From positions 192,221,063 through 192,285,062 of the forward strand of contig NC_134397.1 in the NCBI RefSeq assembly GCF_050003625.1: a stretch of DNA of 64,000 bases, given 5' to 3'. The notes under the pieces are model-generated. The model ran no database searches, was not told where the DNA came from, and saw only the letters and a program-made list of their open reading frames with translations. Shown here in pieces: positions 49,732 to 63,320 of this stretch (its first letter is position 1; each line of letters starts with the position of its first letter). Source of the stretch: Haematobia irritans (taxonomy: Eukaryota > Arthropoda > Insecta > Diptera > Muscidae). The position numbers and the translations under genes are program-made.

Positions 49732-52553
49732 CTCTTAGTTTAGGAGATATGGGCAAAAGAAGTTTTTCATATAAAAATTGCAATTTTTTTAGGTTTTGGG
49801 TGGATTTTTCAATTTTTTGGGGGTGGTCACGAATTATAGTCCTTTTCGCTCTAGGACGCTTAGTTTGGGAGATATGGGCAAAAGAAGTTTTTCATATAAA
49901 AATTTCAATTTTTTTAGGTTTTGGGTGGATTTTTCAATTTTTTTGGGGTGGTCAGGACTTAAAGTCCTTTTCGCTCTAGGACGCATATTTAAGGTGATAT
50001 GGGCAAAAGAAGTTTTTCATATAAAAATTTAAATTTTTTTAGATTTTGGGTGGATTTTTCAATTTTTTTGGGGGTGGTCACGAATTAAAGTCCTTTTCGC
50101 TCTAGGACGCATATTTAAGGAGATATGGGCAAAAGAAGTTTTTCATATAAAAATTTCAATTTTTTTAGGTTTTGGGTGGATTTTGCAATTTTTTGGGGGT
50201 GGTCACGAATTAAAGTCCTTTTCGCTCTAGGACGCTTAGTTTAGGAGATATGGGCAAAAGAAGTTTTTCATATAAAAATTTCAATTTTTTTAGGTTTTGG
50301 GTGGATTTTTCAATTTTTTTGGGGTGGTCAGGAATTAAAGTCCTTTTCGCTCTAGGACGCTTAGTTTGGGAGATATGGGCAAAAGAAGTTTTTCATATAA
50401 AAATTTCAATTGTTTTAGGTTTTGGGTGGATTTTTCAATTTTTTTGGGGTGGTCAGGAATTAAAGTCCTTTTCGCTCTAGGACGCGTATTTAAGGTGATA
50501 TGGGCAAAAGAAGTTTTTCATATAAAAATATCAATTTTTTTAGGTTTTGGGTGGATTTTTCAATTTTTTGGGGGTGGTCACGAATTAAAGTCCTTTTCGC
50601 TCTAGGACGCTTAGTTTAGGAGATATGGGCAAAAGAAGTTTTTCATATAAAAATTGCAATTTTTTTAGGTTTTGGGTGGATTTTTCAATTTTTTGGGGGT
50701 GGTCACGAATTATAGTCCTTTTCGCTCTAGGACGCATATTTGAGGAGATATGGGCAAAATAAATTTTTCATATAAAAATTTAAATTTTTTTAGGTTTTGG
50801 GTGGATTTTTAAATTTTTTGGGGATGGTCACGAATTAAAGTCCTTTTAGCTCTAGGACGCTTAGTTTAGGAGATACGGGCAAAAGAAGTTTTTGATATAA
50901 AAATTTCAATTTTTTTAGGTTTTGGGTGGATTTTTCAATTTTTTGGGGGTGGTCACGAATTAAAGTCCTTTTCGCTCTAGGACGCTTAGTTTAGGAGATA
51001 TGGGCAAAAGAAGTTTTTCATATAAAAATTTCAATTTTTTTAGGTTTTGGGTGGATTTTTCAATTTTTTGGGGGTGGTCACGAATTAAAGTCCTTTTCGC
51101 TCTAGGACGCATATTTGAGGAGATATGGGCAAAATAAATTTTTCATATAAAAATTTAAATTTTTTTAGGTTTTGGGTAGATTTTTCAATATTTTGGGGGT
51201 GGTCACGAATTAAAGTCCTTTTCGCTCTAGGACGCTTAGTTTAGGAGATATGGGCAAAAGAAGTTTTTCATATAAAAATTTCAATTTTTTTAGGTTTTGG
51301 GTGGATTTTTCAATTTTTTGGGGGTGGTCACGAATTAAAGTCCTTTTCGCTCTAGGACGCTTAGTTTGGGAGATATGGGCAAAAGAAGTTTTTCATATAA
51401 AAATTTCAATTTTTTTAGGTTTTGGGTGGATTTTTCAATTTTTTTGGGGTGGTCAGGAATTAAAGTCCTTTTCGCTCTAGGACGCATATTTAAGGTGATA
51501 TGGGCAAAAGAAGTTTTTCATATAAAAATTTAAATTTTTTTAGATTTTGGGTGGATTTTTCAATTTTTTGGGGGTGGTCACGAATTAAAGTCCTTTTCGC
51601 TCTAGGACGCATATTTAAGGAGATATGGGCAAAAGAAGTTTTTCATATAAAAATTTCAATTTTTTTAGGTTTTGGGTGGATTTTGCAATTTTTTGGGGGT
51701 GGTCACGAATTAAAGTCCTTTTCGCTCTAGGACGCTTAGTTTAGGAGATATGGGCAAAAGAAGTTTTTCATATAAAAATTTCAATTTTTTTAGGTTTTGG
51801 GTGGATTTTTCAATTTTTTGGGGGTGGTCACGAATTAAAGTCCTTTTCGCTCTAGGACGCTTAGTTTAGGAGATATGGACAAAAGAAGTTTTTCATATAA
51901 AAATTGCAATTTTTTTAGGTTTTGGGTGGATTTTTCAATTTTTTGGGGGTGGTCACGAATTAAAGTCCTTTTCGCTCTAGGACGCTTAGTTTAGGAGATA
52001 TGGGCAAAAGAAGTTTTTCATATAAAAATTTCAATTTTTTTAGGTTTTGGGTGGATTTTTCAATTTTTTGGGGGTGGTCACGAATTAAAGTCCTTTTCGC
52101 TCTAGGACGCATATTTAAGGAGATATGGGCAAAAGAAGTTTTTCATATAAAAATTTCAATTTTTTTAGATTTTGGGTGGATTTTTCAATTTTTTGGGGGT
52201 GGTCACGAATTAAAGTCCTTTTCGCTCTAGGACGCATATTTAAGGAGATATGGGCAAAAGAAGTTTTTCATATAAAAATTGCAATTTTGTTAGGTTTTGG
52301 GTGGATTTTTAAATTTTTTTGGGGATGGTCACGAATTAAAGTCCTTTTCGCTCTAGGACGCATATTTAAGGAGATATGGGCAAAAGAGGTTTTCATATAA
52401 AAATTTAAATTTTTTTAGGTTTTGGGTGGATTTTTCAATTTTTTGGGGGTGGTCACGAATTAAAGTCCTTTTCGCTCTAGGACGCTTAGTTTAGGAGATA
52501 TGGGCAAAAGAAGTTTTTCATATAAAAATTTCAATTTTTTTAGGTTTTGGGTG
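49732..52553. repeat. ~3.37-kb segmental duplication, copy 2
   Basis: Partner of 46366-49060. It carries one additional monomer near 51870-52000 relative to copy 1. Downstream, 'ggattttttaattttattgg' variants at 52555 and 52680 repeat one seen at 49561, showing further local shuffling. Confidence 0.8.
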
Positions 52554-53373
52554 GATTTTTTAATTTTATTGGGGTGGTCAGGAATTAAAGTCCTTTTCGC
52601 TCTAGGACGCTTAGTTTAGGAGATATGGGCAAAAGAAGTTTTTCATATAAAAATTTCAATTTTTTTAGGTTTTGGGTGGATTTTTTAATTTTATTGGGGT
52701 GGTCAGGAATTAAAGTCCTTTTCGCTCTAGGACGCATATTTAAGGAGATATGGGCAAAAGAAGTTTTTCATATAAAAATTTCAATTTTTTTAGATTTTGG
52801 GTGGATTTTTCAATTTTTTGGGGGTGGTCACGAATTAAAGTCCTTTTCGCTCTAGGACGCATATTTAAGGAGATATGGGCAAAAGAAGTTTTTCATATAA
52901 AAATTTCAATTTTTGTAGGTTTTGGGTGGATTTTTCAATTTTTTGGGGGTGGTCACGAATTAAAGTCCTTTTCGCTCTAGGACGCTTAGTTTAGGAGATA
53001 TGGGCAAAAGAAGTTTTTCATATAAAAATTGCAATTTTTTTAGGTTTTGGGTGGATTTTTCAATTTTTTGGGGGTGGTCACGAATTAAAGTCCTTTTCGC
53101 TCTAGGACGCATATTTGAGGAGATATGGGCAAAAGGAGTTTTTCATATAAAAATTTAAATTTTTTAGATTTTGGGTGGATTTTTCAATTTTTTGGGGGTG
53201 GTCACGAATTAAAGTCCTTTTCGCTCTAGGACGCATATTTAAGGAGATATGGGCAAAAGAAGTTTTTCATATAAAAATTTCAATTTTTTTAGGTTTTGGG
53301 TGGATTTTTCAATTTTTTGGGGGTGGTCACGAATTAAAGTCCTTTTCGCTCTAGGACGCTTAGTTTAGGAGAT

Positions 53374-55600
53374 ATGGGCAAAATAAGTTTTTCATATAAA
53401 AATTTCAATTTTTTTAGGGTTTGGGTGGATTTTTCAATTTTTTTGGGGTGGTCAGGAATTAAAGTCCTTTTCGCTCTAGGACGCTTAGTTTGGGAGATAT
53501 GGGCAAAAGAAGTTTTTCATATAAAAATTTCAATTTTTTTAAATTTTGGGTGGATTTTTCAATTTTTTTGGGGTGGTCACGAATTAAAGTCCTTTTCGCT
53601 CTAGGACGCATATTTAAGGAGATATGGGCAAAAGAAGTTTTCATATAAAAATTGCAATTTTGTTAGATTTTGGGTGGATTTTTAAATTTTTTGGGGATGG
53701 TCACGAATTAAAGTCCTTTTCGCTCTAGGACGCATATTTAAGGAGATATGGGCAAAAGAGGTTTTCATATAAAAATTTAATTTTTTTTAGGTTTTGGGTG
53801 GATTTTTAAATTTTTTGGGGGTGGTCACGAATTACAGTCCTTTTCGCTCTAGGACGCTTAGTTTAGGAGATATGGGCAAAAGAAGTTTTTCATATAAAAA
53901 TTGCAATTTTTTTAGGTTTTGGGTGGATTTTTCAATTTTTTGGGGGTGGTCACGAATTATAGTCCTTTTCGCTCTAGGACGCATATTTGAGGAGATATGG
54001 GCAAAATAAATTTTTCATATAAAAATTTAAATTTTTTTAGGTTTTGGGTGGATTTTTCAATTTTTTGGGGATGGTCACGAATTAAAGTCCTTTTAGCTCT
54101 AGGACGCTTAGTTTAGGAGATACGGGCAAAAGAAGTTTTTGATATAAAAATTTCAATTTTTTTAGGTTTTGGGTGGATTTTTCAATTTTTTGGGGGTGGT
54201 CACGAATTAAAGTCCTTTTCGCTCTAGGACGCTTAGTTTAGGAGATATGGGCAAAAGAAGTTTTTCATATAAAAATTTCAATTTTTTTAGGTTTTGGGTG
54301 GATTTTTCAATTTTTTGGGGGTGGTCACGAATTAAAGTCCTTTTCGCTCTAGGACGCATATTTAAGGAGATATGGGCAAAAGAAGTTTTTCATATAAAAA
54401 TTTCAATTTTTTTAGGTTTTGGGAGGATTTTTCAATTTTTTGGGGGTGGTCACGAATTAAAGTCCTTTTCGCTCTAGGACGCTTAGTTTAGGAGATATGG
54501 GCAAAAGAAGTTTTTCATATAAAAATTGCAATTTTTTTAGGTTTTGGGTGGATTTTTCAATTTTTTGGGGGTGGTCACGAATTAAAGTCCTTTTCGCTCT
54601 AGGACGCATATTTGAGGAGATATGGGCAAAATAAATTTTTCATATAAAAATTTAAATTTTTTTAGGTTTTGGGTGGATTTTTCAATTTTTTGGGGGTGGT
54701 CACGAATTAAAGTCCTTTTCGCTCTAGGACGCTTAGTTTAGGAGATATGGGCAAAGGAAGTTTTTGATATAAAAATTTCAATTTTTTTAGGTTTTGGGTG
54801 GATTTTTCAATTTTTTGGGGGTGGTCACGAATTAAAGTCCTTTTCGCTCTAGGACGCTTAGTTTGGGAGATATGGGCAAAAGAATTTTTTCATATAAAAA
54901 TTTCAATTTTTTTAGGTTTTGGGTGGATTTTTCAATTTTTTTGGGGTGGTCAGGAATTAAAGTCCTTTTCGCTCTAGGACGCTTAGTTTAGGAGATATGG
55001 GCAAAAGAAGTTTTTCATATAAAAATTGCAATTTTTTTAGGTTTTGGGTGGATTTTTCAATTTTTTGGGGGTGGTCACGAATTAAAGTCCTTTTCGCTCT
55101 AGGACGCATATTTAAGGAGATATGGGCAAAAGAAGTTTTTCATATCAAAATTTCAATTTTTTTAGGTTTTGGGTGGATTTTTCAATTTTTTGGGGGTGGT
55201 CACGAATTAAAGTCCTTTTCGCTCTAGGACGCTTAGTTTAGGAGATATGGGCAAAAGAAGTTTTTCATACAAAAATTGCATTTTTTTTAGGTTTTGGGTG
55301 GATTTTTCAATTTTTTGGGGGTGGTCACGAATTAAAGTCCTTTTCGCTCTAGGACGCTTAGTTTAGGAGATATGGGCAAAAGAAGTTTTTCATATAAAAA
55401 TTTCAATTTTTTTAGGTTTTGGGTGGATTTTTCAATTTTTTTGGGGTGGTCAGGAATTAAAGTCCTTTTCGCTCTAGGACGCTTAGTTTGGGAGATATGG
55501 GCAAAAGAAGTTTTTCATATAAAAATTTCAATTTTTTTAGGCTTTGGGTGGATTTTTCAATTTTTTGGGGGTGGTCACGAATTATAGTCCTTTTCGCTCT
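53374..55600. repeat. ~4.9-5.0-kb offset duplication, copy 1
   Basis: Landmarks recur 4872 bases downstream (53459/58331, 53794/58666), then 4996-4997 (54247/59244, 54997/59993, 55372/60368). A shared 'attacagtcc' change (53833; 58705) supports common descent. About 2.7 kb of other satellite separates the copies. Confidence 0.7.
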
Positions 55601-58245
55601 AGGACGCATATTTGAGGAGATATGGGCAAAATAAATTTTTCATATAAAAATTTAAATTTTTTTAGGTTTTGGGTGGATTTTTCAATTTTTTGGGGGTGGT
55701 CACGAATTAAAGTCCTTTTCGCTCTAGGACGCTTAGTTTAGGAGATATGGGCAAAAGAAGTTTTTCATATAAAAATTTCAATTTTTTTAGGTTTTGGGTG
55801 GATTTTGCAATTTTTTGGGGGTGGTCACGAATTAAAGTCCTTTTCGCTCTAGGACGCTTAGTTTAGGAGATATGGGCAAAAGAAGTTTTTCATATAAAAA
55901 TTTCAATTTTTTTAGGTTTTTGGTGGATTTTTCAATTTTTTGGGGGTGGTCACGAATTAAAGTCCTTTTCGCTCTAGGACGCATATTTAAGGAGATATGG
56001 GCAAAATAAGTTGTTCATATAAAAATTTCAATTTTTTTAGATTTTGGGTGGATTTTTCAATTTTTTGGGGGTGGTCACGAATTAAAGTCCTTTTCGCTCT
56101 AGGACGCATATTTAAGGAGATATGGGCAAAAGAAGTTTTTCATATAAAAATTGCAATTTTGTTAGGTTTTGGGTGGATTTTTAAATTTTTTTGGGGATGG
56201 TCACGAATTAAAGTCCTTTTCGCTCTAGGACGCATATTTAAGGAGATATGGGCAAAAGAGGTTTTCATATAAAAATTTAAATTTTTTTAGGTTTTGGGTG
56301 GATTTTTCAATTTTTTGGGGGTGGTCACGAATTAAAGTCCTTTTCGCTCTAGGATGCTTAGTTTAGGAGATATGGGCAAAAGAAGTTTTTCATATAAAAA
56401 TTTAAATTTTTTTAGGTTTTGGGTGGATTTTTCAATTTTTTGGGGGTGGTCACGAATTAAAGTCCTTTTCACTCTAGGTCGCTTAGTTTAGGAGATATGG
56501 GCAAAAGAAGTTTTTCATATAAAAATTTCAATTTTTTTAGGTTTTGGGTGGATTTTTCAATTTTTTGGGGGTGGTCACGAATTAAAGTCCTTTTCGCTCT
56601 AGGACGCTTAGTTTAGGAGATACGGGCAAAAGAAGTTTTTCATATAAAAATTTAAATTTTTTTAGGTTTTGGGTGGATTTTTCAATTTTTTGGGGATGGT
56701 CACGAATTAAAGTCCTTTTAGCTCTAGGACGCTTAGTTTAGGAGATACGGGCAAAAGAAGTTTTTGATATAAAAATTTCAATTTTTTTAGGTTTTGGGTG
56801 GATTTTTCAATTTTTTGGGGGTGGTCACGAATTAAAGTCCTTTTCGCTCTAGGACGCTTAGTTTAGGAGATATGGGCAAAAGAAGTTTTTCATATAAAAA
56901 TTTAAATTTTTTTAGGTTTTGGGTGGATTTTTCAATTTTTTTGGGGTGGTCAGGAATTAAAGTCCTTTTCGCTCTAGAACGCATATTTAAGGAGATATGG
57001 GCAAAAGAAGTTTTTCATATAAAAATTTAAATTTTTTTAGATTTTGGGTGGATTTTTCAATTTTTTGGGGGTGGTCACGAATTAAAGTCCTTTTCGCTCT
57101 GGACGCATATTTGAGGAGATATGGGCAAAATAAATTTTTCATATAAAAATTTAAATTTTTTTAGGTTTTGGGTGGATTTTTCAATTTTTTGGGGGTGGTC
57201 ACGAATTAAAGTCCTTTTCGCTCTAGGACGCTTAGTTTAGGAGATATGGGCAAAAGAAGTTTTTGATATAAAAATTTCAATTTTTTTAGGTTTTGGGTGG
57301 ATTTTTCAATTTTTTGGGGGTGGTCACGAATTAAAGTCCTTTTCGCTCTAGGACGCTTAGTTTGGGAGATATGGGCAAAAGAAGTTTTTCATATAAAAAT
57401 TTCAATTTTTTTAGGTTTTGGGTGGATTTTTCAATTTTTTTGGGGTGGTCAGGAATTAAAGTCCTTTTCGCTCTAGGACGCATATTTAAGGTGATATGGG
57501 CAAAAGGAGTTTTTCATATAAAAATTTAAATTTTTTAGATTTTGGGTGGATTTTTCAATTTTTTGGGGGTGGTCACGAATTAAAGTCCTTTTCGCTCTAG
57601 GACGCATATTTAAGGAGATATGGGCAAAAGAAGTTTTTCATATAAAAATTTCAATTTTTTTAGGTTTTGGGTGGATTTTTCAATTTTTTGGGGGTGGTCA
57701 CGAATTAAAGTACTTTTCGCTCTAGGACGCTTAGTTTAGGAGATATGGGCAAAAGAAGTTTTTCATATAAAAATTTAAATTTTTTTAGGTTTTGGGTGGA
57801 TTTTTCAATTTTTTTGGGGTGGTCAGGAATTAAAGTCCTTTTCGCTCTAGGACGCTTAGTTTAGGAGATATGGGCAAAAGAAGTTTTTCATATCAAAATT
57901 TCAATTTTTTTAGGTTTTGGGTGGATTTTTCAATTTTTTGGGGGTGGTCACGAATTAAAGTCCTTTTCGCTCTAGGACGCATATTTGAGGAGATATGGGC
58001 AAAATAAATTTTTCATATAAAAATTTAAATTTTTTTAGGTTTTGGGTGGATTTTTCAATTTTTTGGGGGTGGTCACGAATTAAAGTCCTTTTCGCTCTAG
58101 GACGCTTAGTTTAGGAGATATGGGCAAAAGAAGTTTTTGATATAAAAATTTCAATTTTTTTAGGTTTTGGGTGGATTTTTCAATTTTTTGGGGGTGGTCA
58201 CGAATTAAAGTCCTTTTCGCTCTAGGACGCTTAGTTTAGGAGATA

Positions 58246-60600
58246 TGGGCAAAAGAAGTTTTTCATATAAAAATTGCATTTTTTTTTAGGTTTTGGGTGG
58301 ATTTTTCAATTTTTTGGGGGTGGTCACGAATTAAAGTCCTTTTCGCTCTAGGACGCTTAGTTTAGGAGATATGGGCAAAATAAGTTTTTCATATAAAAAT
58401 TTCAATTTTTTTAGGTTTTGGGTGGATTTTTCAATTTTTTTGGGGTGGTCAGGAATTAAATTCCTTTTCGCTCTAGGACGCATATTTAAGGAGATATGGG
58501 CAAAAGAAGTTTTCATATAAAAATTGCAATTTTGTTAGATTTTGGGTGGATTTTTAAATTTTTTGGGGATGGTCACGAATTAAAGTCCTTTTCGCTCTAG
58601 GACGCATATTTAAGGAGATATGGGCAAAAGAGGTTTTCATATAAAAATTTAATTTTTTTTAGGTTTTGGGTGGATTTTTAAATTTTTTGGGGGTGGTCAC
58701 GAATTACAGTCCTTTTCGCTCTAGGACGCTTAGTTTAGGAGATATGGGCAAAAGAAGTTTTTCATATAAAAATTTAAATTTTTTTAGGTTTTGGGTGGAT
58801 TTTTCAATTTTTTGGGGGTGGTCACGAATTAAAGTCCTTTTCGCTCTAGGACGCTTAGTTTAGGAGATATGGGCAAAAGAAGTTTTTCATATAAAAATTG
58901 CAATTTTTTTAGGTTTTGGGTGGATTTTTCAATTTTTTGGGGGTGGTCACGAATTATAGTCCTTTTCGCTCGAGGACGCATATTTGAGGAGATATGGGCA
59001 AAATAAATTTTTCATATAAAAATTTAAATTTTTTTAGGTTTTGGGTGGATTTTTCAATTTTTTGGGGATGGTCACGAATTAAAGTCCTTTTAGCTCTAGG
59101 ACGCTTAGTTTAGGAGATACGGGCAAAAGAAGTTTTTGATATAAAAATTTCAATTTTTTTAGGTTTTGGGTGGATTTTTCAATTTTTTGGGGGTGGTCAC
59201 GAATTAAAGTCCTTTTCGCTCTAGGACGCTTAGTTTAGGAGATATGGGCAAAAGAAGTTTTTCATATAAAAATTTCAATTTTTTTAGGTTTTGGGTGGAT
59301 TTTTCAATTTTTTGGGGGTGGTCACGAATTAAAGTCCTTTTCGCTCTAGGACGCATATTTAAGGAGATATGGGCAAAAGAAGTTTTTCATATAAAAATTT
59401 CAATTTTTTTAGGTTTTGGGTGGATTTTTCAATTTTATGGGGGTGGTCACGAATTAAAGTCCTTTTCGCTCTAGGACGCTTAGTTTAGGAGATATGGGCA
59501 AAAGAAGTTTTTCATATAAAAATTGCAATTTTTTTAGGTTTTGGGTGGATTTTTCAATTTTTTGGGGGTGGTCACGAATTAAAGTCCTTTTCGCTCTAGG
59601 ACGCATATTTGAGGAGATATGGGCAAAATAAATTTTTCATATACAAATTTAAATTTTTTTAGGTTTTGGGTGGATTTTTCAATTTTTTGGGGATGGTCAC
59701 GAATTAAAGTCCTTTTAGCTCTAGGACGCTTAGTTTAGGAGATACGGGCAAAAGAAGTTTTTGATATAAAAATTTCAATTTTTTTAGGTTTTGGGTGGAT
59801 TTTTCAATTTTTTGGGGATGGTCACGAATTAAAGTCCTTTTCGCTCTAGGACGCATATTTAAGGAGATATGGGCAAAAGAGGTTTTCATATAAAAATTTA
59901 AATTTTTTTAGGTTTTGGGTGGATTTTTCAATTTTTTTGGGGTGGTCAGGAATTAAAGTCCTTTTCGCTCTAGGACGCTTAGTTTAGGAGATATGGGCAA
60001 AAGAAGTTTTTCATATAAAAATTGCAATTTTTTTAGGTTTTGGGTGGATTTTTCAATTTTTTGGGGGTGGTCACGAATTAAAGTCCTTTTCGCTCTAGGA
60101 CGCATATTTAAGGAGATATGGGCAAAAGAAGTTTTTCATATCAAAATTTCAATTTTTTTAGGTTTTGGGTGGATTTTTCAATTTTTTGGGGGTGGTCACG
60201 AATTAAAGTCCTTTTCGCTCTAGGACGCTTAGTTTAGGAGATATGGGCAAAAGAAGTTTTTCATATAAAAATTGCATTTTTTTTAGGTTTTGGGTGGATT
60301 TTTCAATTTTTTGGGGGTGGTCACGAATTAAAGTCCTTTTCGCTCTAGGACGCTTAGTTTAGGAGATATGGGCAAAAGAAGTTTTTCATATAAAAATTTC
60401 AATTTTTTTAGGTTTTGGGTGGATTTTTCAATTTTTTTGGGGTGGTCAGGAATTAAAGTCCTTTTCGCTCTAGGACGCTTAGTTTGGGAGATATGGGCAA
60501 AAGAAGTTTTTCATATAAAAATTTCAATTTTTTTAGGTTTTGGGTGGATTTTTCAATTTTTTGGGGATGGTCACGAATTAAAGTCCTTTTAGCTCTAGGA
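58246..60600. repeat. ~4.9-5.0-kb offset duplication, copy 2
   Basis: Partner of 53374-55600, with a one-monomer length change inside. Its distal part is duplicated again 1499-1624 bases further on (59704/61203, 59993/61617, 60368/61992), marked by the rare 'catatacaaattt' (59639; 61138). Confidence 0.7.
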
Positions 60601-62584
60601 CGCTTAGTTTAGGAGATACGGGCAAAAGAAGTTTTTGATATAAAAATTTCAATTTTTTTTGGTTTTGGGTGGATTTTTAAATTTTTTGGGGGTGGTCACG
60701 AATTAAAGTCCTTTTCGCTCTAGGACGCTTAGTTTAGGAGATATGGGCAAAAGAAGTTTTTCATATAAAAATTTCAATTTTTTTAGGTTTTGGGTGGATT
60801 TTTCAATTTTTTTGGGGTGGTCAGGAATTAAAGTCCTTTTCGCTCTAGGACGCATATTTAAGGAGATATGGGCAAAAGAAGTTTTTCATATAAAAATTTC
60901 ATTTTTTTTAGATTTTGGGTGGATTTTTCAATTTTTTGGGGGTGGTCACGAATTAAAGTCCTTTTCGCTCTAGGACGCATATTTAAGGAGATATGGGCAA
61001 AAGAAGTTTTTCATATAAAAATTTCAATTTTTTTAGGTTTTGGGTGGATTTTTCAATTTTTTTGGGGTGGTCACGAATTAAAGTCCTTTTCGCTCTAGGA
61101 CGCATATTTGAGGAGATATGGGCAAAATAAATTTTTCATATACAAATTTAAATTTTTTTAGGTTTTGGGTGGATTTTTCAATTTTTTGGGGATGGTCACG
61201 AATTAAAGTCCTTTTAGCTCTAGGACGCTTAGTTTAGGAGATACGGGCAAAAGAAGTTTTTGATATAAAAATTTCAATTTTTTTAGGTTTTGGGTGGATT
61301 TTTCAATTTTTTGGGGATGGTCACGAATTAAAGTCCTTTTCGCTCTAGGACGCATATTTAAGGAGATATGGGCAAAAGAGGTTTTCATATAAAAATTTAA
61401 ATTTTTTTAGGTTTTGGGTGGATTTTTCAATTTTTTGGGGGTGGTCACGAATTAAAGTCCTTTTCGCTCTAGGACGCTTAGTTTGGGAGATATGGGCAAA
61501 AGAATTTTTTCATATAAAAATTTCAATTTTTTTAGGTTTTGGGTGGATTTTTCAATTTTTTTGGGGTGGTCAGGAATTAAAGTCCTTTTCGCTCTAGGAC
61601 GCATAGTTTAGGAGATATGGGCAAAAGAAGTTTTTCATATAAAAATTGCAATTTTTTTAGGTTTTGGGTGGATTTTTCAATTTTTTGGGGGTGGTCACGA
61701 ATTAAAGTCCTTTTCGCTCTAGGACGCATATTTAAGGAGATATGGGCAAAAGAAGTTTTTCATATCAAAATTTCAATTTTTTTAGGTTTTGGGTGGATTT
61801 TTCAATTTTTTGGGGGTGGTCACGAATTAAAGTCCTTTTCGCTCTAGGACGCTTAGTTTAGGAGATATGGGCAAAAGAAGTTTTTCATATAAAAATTGAA
61901 TTTTTTGTAGGTTTTGGGTGGATTTTTCAATTTTTTGGGGGTGGTCACGAATTAAAGTCCTTTTCGCTCTAGGACGCTTAGTTTAGGAGATATGGGCAAA
62001 AGAAGTTTTTCATATAAAAATTTCAATTTTTTTAGGTTTTGGGTGGATTTTTCAATTTTTTTGGGGTGGTCAGGAATTAAAGTCCTTTTCGCTCTAGGAC
62101 GCTTAGTTTGGGAGATATGGGCAAAAGAAGTTTTTCATATAAAAATTTCAATTTTTTTAGGTTTTGGGTGGATTTTTCAATTTTTTGGGGGTGGTCACGA
62201 ATTATAGTCCTTTTCGCTCGAGGACGCATATTTGAGGAGATATGGGCAAAATAAATTTTTCATATAAAAATTTAAATTTTTTTAGGTTTTGGGTGGATTT
62301 TTCAATTTTTTGGGGATGGTCACGAATTAAAGTCCTTTTCGCTCTAGGACGCTTAGTTTAGGAGATATGGGCAAAAGAAGTTTTTCATATAAAAATTTCA
62401 ATTTTTTTAGGTTTTGGGTGGATTTTTAAATTTTTTGGGGGTGGTCACGAATTAAAGTCCTTTTCGCTCTAGGACGCTTAGTTTAGGAGATATGGGCAAA
62501 AGAAGTTTTTCATATAAAAATTTCAATTTTTTTAGGTTTTGGGTGGATTTTTCAATTTTTTTGGGGTGGTCAGGAATTAAAGTC

Positions 62585-63320
62585 CTTTTCGCTCTAGGAC
62601 GCTTAGTTTAGGAGATATGGGCAAAAGAAGTTTTTCATATAAAAATTTCAGTTTTTTTAGATTTTGGGTGGATTTTTCAATTTTTTGGGGGTGGTCACGA
62701 ATTAAAGTCCTTTTCGCTCTAGGACGCATATTTAAGGAGATATGGGCAAAAGAAGTTTTTCATATAAAAATTTCAATTTTTTTAGGTTTTGGGTGGATTT
62801 TTCAATTGGGGGTGGTCACGAATTAAAGTCCTTTTCGCTCTAGGACGCTTAGTTTAGGAGATATGGGCAAAATAAGTTTTTCATATAAAAATTTCAATTT
62901 TTTTAGGTTTTGGGTGGATTTTTAAATTTTTTGGGGGTGGTCACGAATTAAAGTCCTTTTCGCTCTAGGACGCTTAGTTTAGGAGATATGGGCAAAAGAA
63001 GTTTTTCATATAAAAATTTCAATTTTTTTAGGTTTTGGGTGGATTTTTCAATTTTTTTGGGGTGGTCAGGAATTAAAGTCCTTTTCGCTCTAGGACGCTT
63101 AGTTTAGGAGATATGGGCAAAAGAAGTTTTTCATATAAAAATTTCATTTTTTTTAGATTTTGGGTGGATTTTTCAATTTTTTGGGGGTGGTCACGAATTA
63201 AAGTCCTTTTCGCTCTAGGACGCATATTTAAGGAGATATGGGCAAAAGAAGTTTTTCATATAAAAATTTCAATTTTTTTAGGTTTTGGGTGGATTTTTCA
63301 ATTGGGGGTGGTCACGAATT
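62585..63320. repeat. 496-bp local duplication with a 4-base deletion
   Basis: Two four-monomer blocks are offset by 496 bases. Each contains a monomer in which 'caattttttggggg' is shortened to 'caattggggg' (about 62802 and 63299). The four missing bases account for the 496 rather than 500 spacing. Confidence 0.8.
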
